Positions 14,658 through 19,768 of a stretch of DNA of 19,768 bases are shown here, one piece after another. The stretch spans positions 1 through 19,768 of the forward strand of contig JANMQX010000037.1 of the NCBI GenBank assembly GCA_031370745.1, in the 5' to 3' direction. A model generated the notes under the pieces. The model ran no database searches and was not told the origin of the DNA. It saw nothing but the letters and a program-made list of their open reading frames with translations. A program made the translations under genes and the position numbers. Positions within the stretch are counted from its first letter, which is position 1, and each line of letters opens with the position of its first letter. The DNA comes from JAENVT01 sp031370745. Lineage in GTDB: Bacteria; Actinomycetota; Acidimicrobiia; Acidimicrobiales; Ilumatobacteraceae.

Positions 14658-14671
14658 AGGGGAGCATCCTC

Positions 14672-15439
14672 ATGGGTCAGGTCGAAGGTCGCGTTGCGTT
14701 GGTGACGGGAGGCGGCAGGGGCATCGGCCGAGGGATCAGCGAGGTGCTGGCCTCCGAGGGCGCGACGATCGCGGTGAACTATCGGCGCGATGCCGATGCT
14801 GCTGCTGCCACGGTGGCGACAATCCACGCCGCCGGCGGCGAGGCGGGCGCATTTCAGGCATCTGTCGACGATGCTGACGCCTGCGCGACCATGATCGATG
14901 CAGTCGTGGCCGAGTTCGGTGGCCTCGACATCTTGGTGTGCAACGCCGGCATCGCCTCACGTGGCAACTCGGTGGCAGACACCGATCCTGCCGAGATGAT
15001 GCGCGTCGTCGCCGCTCACGCCTTCGGACCTCATCATCTCGCCCGCTTGGCCATACCGCATCTGCGGACGCGGCAGCGCGGCGATGTGGTGATGATCTCC
15101 TCGGTGGCAACGACGTCGATGTCGGCTAACGGTGCGCCGTACAACATGGGCAAGGCGGCCATGGAGGCACTGGCGTACACATTGGCCAAGGAGGAACGGG
15201 CCAACGGCATCCACGTCAACATCGTCGCTCCGGGTCTGGTCGAGACGGAGATGGGCGTGCGACTGGCCCGTTCGTTCACCGGCAACCGCGACATGCAGGA
15301 TCTGCGCTCTCTCGATGCTGCAGCGCCGTTCGGTAGGGTGTGCCAGCCGTTCGATGTAGCCAATGTCGTGCTGTGGCTGTGCAGCGTAGGTGCCGCGTAC
15401 ATCACCGGCCAACGGATCGTGTGCAACGGCGGCGAGTAG
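14672..15439 (+). CDS. Short-chain dehydrogenase/reductase (FabG-like)
   Basis: A 255-aa classical SDR that would oxidise or reduce a hydroxy/keto group with NAD(P)(H). The cofactor turn TGGGRGIG is at 12-19, NAG at 91-93, the catalytic Ser at 144 (MISS), and Tyr157-x3-Lys161 (PYNMGK). The fourth catalytic residue, normally Asn in the helix-4 region, is His116 (AAHAFGP). The C-terminal ITGQRIVCNGG matches the usual FabG-like ending. The ATG at 14672 has a strong ribosome site AAAGGGGAG (14656-14664) 7 nt upstream, so the longer frame from 14597 is rejected. Substrate unknown. It is divergent from the CDF gene and lies 36 nt before nfuA. Confidence 0.92.
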   Translation: MGQVEGRVALVTGGGRGIGRGISEVLASEGATIAVNYRRDADAAAATVATIHAAGGEAGAFQASVDDADACATMIDAVVAEFGGLDILVCNAGIASRGNSVADTDPAEMMRVVAAHAFGPHHLARLAIPHLRTRQRGDVVMISSVATTSMSANGAPYNMGKAAMEALAYTLAKEERANGIHVNIVAPGLVETEMGVRLARSFTGNRDMQDLRSLDAAAPFGRVCQPFDVANVVLWLCSVGAAYITGQRIVCNGGE

Positions 15440-15468
15440 CTGCCACACCGCCATGAGGGCGATAGCGT
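15440..15468 (+). promoter_or_regulatory. Promoter of nfuA (leaderless)
   Basis: CTGCCA (15440-15445), a 17-nt spacer and TAGCGT (15463-15468) are followed by 7 nt and the GTG start codon. No Shine-Dalgarno sequence is present. The same TAGCGT-7 nt-start arrangement occurs at 17942. It begins directly after the SDR stop codon. Confidence 0.55.
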
Positions 15469-15475
15469 TGTTGCC

Positions 15476-16123
15476 GTGAGTCCACTTGCCGCAGAGGCCG
15501 CACAGACTGAAATTGGTCAAATCATCACCGTGACGCAAGAGGCGTTGCAGGAGCTCGTCACACTGCGCGACAGCGAACCCGAGGGCGATCGTCTCGGGCT
15601 GCGACTCGAGATCGTCAGCAATCCCGGTGAGGACTTCAAGTACGACCTCAGCTTCGACATCGTCACCAAGGCGGCGTTCAGCGACGAGGTGCGAACCCAC
15701 TCGCGACCCGGGATCGGCAGTTTGAAGGTCATCGTCGCCGCTGCGGCGATCGACTTGCTCGAAGGCTCGACGCTCGACCACACCGCGACGCAAGGTCTTG
15801 TCATCCGCAATCCCAACAAGCCGAAGGCTCCGTCCGTCGAGGGTCTGATCTCGAACGACGCCCTCAGCGCCGAGGTCGAAGCCCTCATCAAGGTGGAAGT
15901 CAATCCGGCCCTGGCCGCCCATGGCGGTTTCGTCTCATACGTCGGCCACGACGGCGAGGGCACCGCTTACCTGACGATGGGTGGCGGCTGCCACGGGTGC
16001 TCAATGAGCCGGATGACCATGCTCGACGGTGTGCAGACGATGTTGGTCGAGCAGATTCCCGAGATCGAGCGCGTTCGCGACCTCACCGACCACGCGTCCG
16101 GCGAGAACCCGTACTACCACTGA
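15476..16123 (+). CDS. nfuA: NfuA-type iron-sulfur cluster carrier
   Basis: A 215-aa two-domain Fe-S carrier. Residues about 17-110 form an A-type (HesB/IscA-like) domain that lacks the cysteines, as in Escherichia coli NfuA, and probably serves in partner recognition. Residues about 125-210 form the Nfu domain; GGGCHGCSMSRMTM supplies C172 and C175, which at a dimer interface bind a [4Fe-4S] cluster for transfer to target enzymes. The GTG start at 15476 is supported by the promoter 7 nt upstream; there is no nearby ATG. No other isc/suf gene is in view. The 3' end overlaps the convergent hydrolase gene by 10 nt (16114-16123). Confidence 0.93.
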   Translation: MSPLAAEAAQTEIGQIITVTQEALQELVTLRDSEPEGDRLGLRLEIVSNPGEDFKYDLSFDIVTKAAFSDEVRTHSRPGIGSLKVIVAAAAIDLLEGSTLDHTATQGLVIRNPNKPKAPSVEGLISNDALSAEVEALIKVEVNPALAAHGGFVSYVGHDGEGTAYLTMGGGCHGCSMSRMTMLDGVQTMLVEQIPEIERVRDLTDHASGENPYYH

Positions 16124-16782
16124 TCGGCGCGGCGCTGAGTCTCGAGAGCGCTGACGAAGTCGACGACCGCCTTCTGAACGAGGTGCCGTTCCGCGTCGAG
16201 CGTGGCAACGTGTCCGCTGTTGCGAAGGCGTAGCCGCTGCACATCGCCGCCCAACGCGTCGGCGATTCCATCGGCTGACGCCGGATCCTGGAGATCGTCG
16301 TTGGCGCTGGTCACCAGCAACACTGGCTGATCGATGGCCGACAACTCGACCGATGCGACGCCGTCGGCCATCGCAATCGCGGCATCGATCGGCAGGCGTT
16401 CGTAGGCGATTTCGCCAACGGTCGAAGGGGCCACCTCGATCCACTCGTGACCTCGGCTCCGGCGCCACTCGAGCCCTTCGACGAGGTCGGGAATCGGCGC
16501 GACGGGGTTGATGCAGACCAGGGCGCGGCATCGTCTCTCTACCGCAAGTTGCATGGCGAGGTTCGCGCCCATCGATTGACCGACGACGATGTCGGCTTCC
16601 CACGATCGCGCTGCGTCGAGCCACTCGCTCCACGTGATCCCGACCAGGTCGGCGGGGTCCGTGCCGTGACCGGGCAGCGTCGGGGCAAGCGTGGTGAAGT
16701 TGGCGTCGATGCAGGCAGCGACGATCGGCCACATCGTCGCGCCGGTGCCACCAAGGCCGTGCAAGCACAGCACTCGCGTCAT
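16114..16782 (-). CDS. Alpha/beta hydrolase, carboxylesterase/lipase-like
   Basis: A 222-aa small alpha/beta hydrolase. HGLGGTG (residues 8-14) provides the oxyanion hole, S70 in GQSMGAN is the nucleophile, the acid is in SANDDLQDP (about 159-167), and H191 in NSGHVATLD completes the triad. Size and sequence recall monoacylglycerol lipase/Est30-type esterases; the substrate is not known. The start ATG overlaps the stop of the PLP enzyme (ATGA), so the two are cotranscribed and coupled. The gene ends with TAG inside the last codons of nfuA on the opposite strand. Confidence 0.9.
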   Translation of the reverse strand: MTRVLCLHGLGGTGATMWPIVAACIDANFTTLAPTLPGHGTDPADLVGITWSEWLDAARSWEADIVVGQSMGANLAMQLAVERRCRALVCINPVAPIPDLVEGLEWRRSRGHEWIEVAPSTVGEIAYERLPIDAAIAMADGVASVELSAIDQPVLLVTSANDDLQDPASADGIADALGGDVQRLRLRNSGHVATLDAERHLVQKAVVDFVSALETQRRADQW

Positions 16783-17942
16783 CGAGGCAGGGCGGCGGTG
16801 AGGTCGCTCACCAGGTCGGTCGTGTCTTCGAGACCGACTGAGATTCGCAGCAGACCAGCGCTGATCCCCATTGTTGCCGCCTCGTCAGCCGTGAGGCTGA
16901 CGTGCGTCGATGTTGCCGGATGGCAAACGAGCGTCTCCGGTCCGCCGAGCGACGTGGCGACGCGGGCGAGCTGCAACGAATCCAAGAAGTGTTCGGCGGC
17001 TGCGCGACCGCCCGACAGCTCGACCGCCAGCACCGTGCCACCGTGACGCATCTGGCGTTTGGCAAGGTCGAACTGCGGATGTGAGACGAGACCTGGATAG
17101 TGGACGACGGTGATGGCCGGCTCGTCGGCCAGCGCCTCGGCGATGTGCAGAGCGGACGCGGCCTGGTGAGTGGTGCGCACGGCAAGTGGGCGGATGCCGC
17201 GGATGGCCTTCACCGCGTCGTACGGCGAAGGGGTGGACCCGTGCAACACCGAGTACGTCCAGACCGCGTCGATCAGCTCCTGTTCGCCGGCGATCACGCC
17301 GAGCGTGGCGTCATTGAGACCGGCGATACCTTTTGTCGCGGAGTGCAGCGACAGGTGGACGCCGTGGGCGAGAGGCTGCTGCCCGAGGGGCGTGGCAAAG
17401 GTCGAGTCGACCACTGTGATCGGTCCGCGCAGCGCTCCCAGTTCGTCGAGATCGACGAGTTCGAGGCGTGGGTTCGACGGCGTCTCGGCGAGCGCCAGCA
17501 TCGTGCGACCTGGACGCAGCGCGGCTGCGAATGCGCCCGGTTCTGTTCCGTCGACCAGGGTGACGTCGATGCCCATCCTCTGACATGGGCCCTGCAGGAA
17601 CGCGAGCGTGCCGGCGTAGAGCTGGCGCTGGGCGACGATGTGATCGCCTGAAGAGCACAGGGCGAAGATCACCGTGGCGATCGCACCCATCCCAGACGCA
17701 AACGCCAGCGCGTCGTCGGCGCCTTCGAGCGAGGCGATGGCGTCCTCGAACGAACGCACGGTCGGGTTGGAATATCGGCTGTAGAACTCGCCGGCGCGGG
17801 TGGCGGTGGCTCGCCGGTTGGCGTCGAGCAGGCCCTCCGATTCCCACGTGGTGCTGGCCCACAGAGCGGGCGCGAGCGACGTGCGGCTATGAGCGCGTCC
17901 AGCCGTGATGGCCCGCGTCGCCGGCTGTTGACTGTCGCTCAT
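16779..17942 (-). CDS. Trans-sulfuration family PLP-dependent enzyme (cystathionine gamma-synthase/lyase-like)
   Basis: A 387-aa member of the Cys/Met metabolism PLP family, fold type I, near the family's usual 380-400 aa. YSRYSNPT (54-61) binds the PLP phosphate from the neighbouring subunit, D179 in VVDSTFATP pairs with the PLP ring nitrogen, and K204 in LHSATKGIAG forms the Schiff base. The motif after the lysine (GIAGLNDATLG) departs from the usual YLGGHSD. Candidate reactions are cystathionine gamma-synthase, cystathionine gamma-lyase or methionine gamma-lyase; sequence alone does not choose between them. The ATG has a TAGCGT box 7 nt upstream and no ribosome site. A coupled hydrolase follows. 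Confidence 0.9.
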   Translation of the reverse strand: MSDSQQPATRAITAGRAHSRTSLAPALWASTTWESEGLLDANRRATATRAGEFYSRYSNPTVRSFEDAIASLEGADDALAFASGMGAIATVIFALCSSGDHIVAQRQLYAGTLAFLQGPCQRMGIDVTLVDGTEPGAFAAALRPGRTMLALAETPSNPRLELVDLDELGALRGPITVVDSTFATPLGQQPLAHGVHLSLHSATKGIAGLNDATLGVIAGEQELIDAVWTYSVLHGSTPSPYDAVKAIRGIRPLAVRTTHQAASALHIAEALADEPAITVVHYPGLVSHPQFDLAKRQMRHGGTVLAVELSGGRAAAEHFLDSLQLARVATSLGGPETLVCHPATSTHVSLTADEAATMGISAGLLRISVGLEDTTDLVSDLTAALPR

Positions 17943-17949
17943 CGACTCA

Positions 17950-17955
17950 ACGCTA
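17950..17955 (-). promoter_or_regulatory. -10 box TAGCGT, leaderless start of the PLP enzyme gene
   Basis: TAGCGT ends 7 nt before the ATG at 17942, the same hexamer and distance as at nfuA. The -35 region (about 17973-17979, TAGGAA/AGGAAC) is weak. The intergenic gap 17943-18133 also holds two palindromes described separately. Confidence 0.5.
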
Positions 17956-18016
17956 CGTGGTCCGGCACAACTGTTCCTACCGAGTTGTGTGCGTACTGCT
18001 CTCTCGGCTCGCGACT

Positions 18017-18037
18017 ATCGATCGCCGAGCGATCGAT
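18017..18037. repeat. Perfect inverted repeat, 9-bp arms with 3-nt loop
   Basis: ATCGATCGC (18017-18025) and GCGATCGAT (18029-18037) are exact reverse complements around CGA. It lies in the 191-nt gap between hisN and the PLP enzyme gene, about 97-117 nt after the hisN stop. It could be a terminator hairpin for the hisN transcript, though no U-run follows, or an operator for the PLP enzyme gene. Confidence 0.6.
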
Positions 18038-18043
18038 CGGTAT

Positions 18044-18055
18044 CGCGTCGACGCG
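18044..18055. repeat. 12-bp perfect palindrome CGCGTCGACGCG
   Basis: Self-complementary without a loop, 6 bp from the hairpin at 18017-18037. Short GC palindromes arise by chance in GC-rich DNA, but two side by side in the only sizeable intergenic gap deserve notice. Confidence 0.5.
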
Positions 18056-18133
18056 TCGCCGACTTCGTGGATCACAGCGTCGCTGTTCGGCCACTGCCTG
18101 GGGTCGACGATTGGGTACGTAGCCCGCATCACC

Positions 18134-18931
18134 TCAGCGACCGAGGCCGGCGATGAGGTGGTGCAGCAGGCCGTTGGACGAGATCGCCGAGTCGTTGAGA
18201 TAGGTGCGCTCGCCGTGCCGATCGGTGAACGTCCCGCCCGCTTCCTCGACCACAACCATGACCGCGGCAAGGTCGTACGGTGCCAGACCAATCGCGTCGA
18301 TGGCCAGGTCGATGGCCCCCTCGGCGACGAGCATGTGCTGCCAGAAATCACCGAAGCCGCGAGCCCGATACGCGCCCTGTTGCAGCGCGACGAGTTCGTT
18401 GGTGAGTCCCGCATCGTCCCATCCTGGTGAGTAGGTCACGCAGACCTGGGCTTCGTCGAGCTGTGCCACGGTCGACACCCGGCACTGCCGACCATCGGCG
18501 AACGCGCCGAGCCCGCTGGCTGCCCACCAACGACGCGACAGCGCCGGCGCCGAGACGACCCCCACGACAGGTCCGTGATCGACGTGGGTCAAGGCGATCA
18601 GCGTGGCCCACACCGGAATTCCGCGCACGTAGTTGGACGTGCCATCGATCGGATCGATGATCCATCGCCACGGCGAGTCGGGGTCGCCGACGAGACCGTG
18701 CTCTTCACCGAACAAGCCGTCGGCCGGACGCTGTGCCAGGACGTGCGCCGCTATCACCGATTCGGTGTCGCGGTCAGCCTCGGTGACCTCCGTGTGGTTG
18801 GTCTTCCAATCGAGATTGAACGATCGTTGCTCGTAGTACGGCATGCTGATCGCGTCCGCCATCTTCGCCAGTTCGAGACCGAAGGCGAGGTCGGCGGCGA
18901 GGTCGCGGTCCACCGCAGCCATTGGCCTCAT
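18134..18931 (-). CDS. hisN: Histidinol-phosphatase, inositol-monophosphatase type
   Basis: A 265-aa Mg-dependent phosphatase of the IMPase fold. Metal ligands are in EVTEADRDTE, GEEHG (75-79) and WIIDPIDGTSNYVRG (90-104; D93, D96), and in the C-terminal PYDLAAVMVVVEEAGG. The stretch VRGIPVWATLIAL and VVGVVSAPALSRRWWAA resembles actinobacterial HisN, which removes phosphate from L-histidinol phosphate in histidine synthesis, more than general inositol monophosphatases. No other his gene is present, so a role on another sugar phosphate is possible. ATG 18931 overlaps the crotonase stop (ATGA); a second ATG 3 codons later is an alternative. Confidence 0.85.
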   Translation of the reverse strand: MRPMAAVDRDLAADLAFGLELAKMADAISMPYYEQRSFNLDWKTNHTEVTEADRDTESVIAAHVLAQRPADGLFGEEHGLVGDPDSPWRWIIDPIDGTSNYVRGIPVWATLIALTHVDHGPVVGVVSAPALSRRWWAASGLGAFADGRQCRVSTVAQLDEAQVCVTYSPGWDDAGLTNELVALQQGAYRARGFGDFWQHMLVAEGAIDLAIDAIGLAPYDLAAVMVVVEEAGGTFTDRHGERTYLNDSAISSNGLLHHLIAGLGR

Positions 18932-19728
18932 CGGGGGAACTCAGGAGAACGGCGCTCGCGCAGAGCAGCGAGTCCTTCGCTTGCCGCCGGACCGAGGAAG
19001 TTCAGCATCTCGTACGCCAACGATGCCTCGAAGTTGGGGAGCGCTTGGCGCAGCCAATGGTTCAACGCCCGCTTGGTCAGCAAAGTGGCCTCGCGCGGAC
19101 CTTTGGCGAGCCGCTCGGCGATGGCCAATGCCTGGGGAAGCACCTCGTCGGCGGGCATAGCCTTCGACACCAACCCGATTCGCTCGGCCTCGCGCCCATC
19201 GATGAAGTCACTGGTCAAGAGGTAGTACTTGGCTTTGGCCATCCCGCACAGCAGCGGCCAGATCGCCGCGGCATGGTCACCTGCGGCGACTCCCAATCGC
19301 AAGTGCCCGTCGGTCAACCTCGTGTCCTGGTTGATGATCGAGATGTCGGCCATCAACGCGACGGCAAGGCCCGCACCCACCGCTACACCATTGATGGCGC
19401 TGATGATCGGCGTATCGCATTCGATCATCGTGCGCACGATGTCGCCGGCTTCGCGCATCACGTGCATCGTGCGCTCGTGGTTGCCGACCTGCTCGGCGAT
19501 CCAGTCCAGATCGCCACCGGCGCTGAAGGCCTTGCCCTCGCCCGTGACGACCACGGCACGCACCTCGGGGCTGGCGTGGATGTCGGCGAAGATCGTCGAC
19601 AGCTCGGCATGCATCGCCGCGTCGGTTGCGTTGAGCTTGCCGGGATTCGACAGCGTGACCAGCATCACACCGTGTTCGCGCTGGTCGATCTGCAGCCGCT
19701 CGTAGCGGTCGAACCGCTGACTCGCCAC
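18928..19728 (-). CDS. Crotonase-fold enoyl-CoA hydratase/isomerase family protein, atypical active site
   Basis: A 266-aa crotonase-fold protein that should bind an acyl-CoA. The oxyanion-hole segments are intact: KAFSAGGDLDW (about 66-76) and INGVAVGAGLAVALMAD (112-128). The two catalytic glutamates of enoyl-CoA hydratase are absent: the first position (Glu144 in rat) is A122 and the second (Glu164) is H142 (LTDGHLRLGVAAGDH). D151 in AAGDH lies near where isomerase-type members carry an acidic residue, so isomerisation or another reaction is likelier than classical hydration. The start is GTG 19728, 3 nt after a preceding TGA stop; no ATG is nearby. It is coupled to hisN by ATGA. Confidence 0.87.
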   Translation of the reverse strand: MASQRFDRYERLQIDQREHGVMLVTLSNPGKLNATDAAMHAELSTIFADIHASPEVRAVVVTGEGKAFSAGGDLDWIAEQVGNHERTMHVMREAGDIVRTMIECDTPIISAINGVAVGAGLAVALMADISIINQDTRLTDGHLRLGVAAGDHAAAIWPLLCGMAKAKYYLLTSDFIDGREAERIGLVSKAMPADEVLPQALAIAERLAKGPREATLLTKRALNHWLRQALPNFEASLAYEMLNFLGPAASEGLAALRERRSPEFPR

Positions 19729-19731
19729 CGA

Positions 19732-19768
19732 TCAAACCGGGCTGGCGAGGCGGCGGCGAACGGCGGTG
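19732..19768 (-). CDS. C-terminal tail of an unidentified upstream gene (partial)
   Basis: The reverse frame ending in TGA at 19732-19734 gives eleven codons, TAVRRRLASPV, before the window edge. GC-rich third positions and the 3-nt gap to the crotonase GTG fit an operon neighbour. Too short to identify, and chance cannot be excluded. Confidence 0.35.
   Translation of the reverse strand, partial: TAVRRRLASPV

Noticed and set aside
1..19768. CRISPR array, tRNA/rRNA, insertion sequence, integrase or phage genes
   Set aside because: No regularly spaced direct repeats, no cloverleaf-like segment between genes, and no transposase or integrase motifs in any plausible reading frame.

Overview
The window is ordinary chromosomal DNA of a GC-rich actinomycete. 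I place it most likely in the Acidimicrobiia (Ilumatobacter-like), but this is inference. The grounds are a mycothiol-dependent-type enzyme, an actinobacterial-type histidinol-phosphatase, dense gene packing with many 1-8 nt stop/start overlaps, and several genes whose start codon lies 7 nt after a TANNNT-like -10 box (leaderless transcripts). I see no tRNA, rRNA, CRISPR array, insertion sequence or phage gene. No intergenic stretch exceeds 200 nt.

Layout, left to right. (1) 1-1649, minus: gnd then zwf (zwf runs off the left edge), a pentose-phosphate/6-phosphogluconate pair. (2) 1696-3938, plus: a mycothiol-dependent maleylpyruvate isomerase/DinB-fold protein translationally coupled to a CopC-CopD copper protein. 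(3) 3939-8207, minus: a run that reads Gfo/Idh/MocA oxidoreductase, GNAT acetyltransferase, a WXG100-like small protein, an unknown 310-aa protein, a patatin-like hydrolase and an unknown 224-aa protein. (4) 8304-8726, plus: a universal stress protein. (5) 8748-14621, minus: CDF cation transporter, EamA permease, TPP riboswitch, then thiN-thiB-thiP-thiQ, a thiamine uptake and pyrophosphorylation operon. (6) 14672-16123, plus: an SDR oxidoreductase and an NfuA-type Fe-S carrier. (7) 16114-19768, minus: the tail of an unknown gene, a crotonase-fold protein and hisN; then, after a palindrome-rich gap, a trans-sulfuration-family PLP enzyme and an alpha/beta hydrolase.

The best-supported system is the thiamine locus. 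ThiB captures thiamine outside the cell, ThiP and ThiQ import it, and ThiN converts it to thiamine diphosphate, which can feed back on the riboswitch. The riboswitch's 5' half lies inside the last codons of the upstream EamA gene, and the EamA stop codon is part of the conserved CUGAGA box. Its 3' strand carries the Shine-Dalgarno sequence of thiN. The least explained part is 3939-6686, where a WXG100-like protein and its coupled partner precede a patatin-like hydrolase with no secretion machinery in view.
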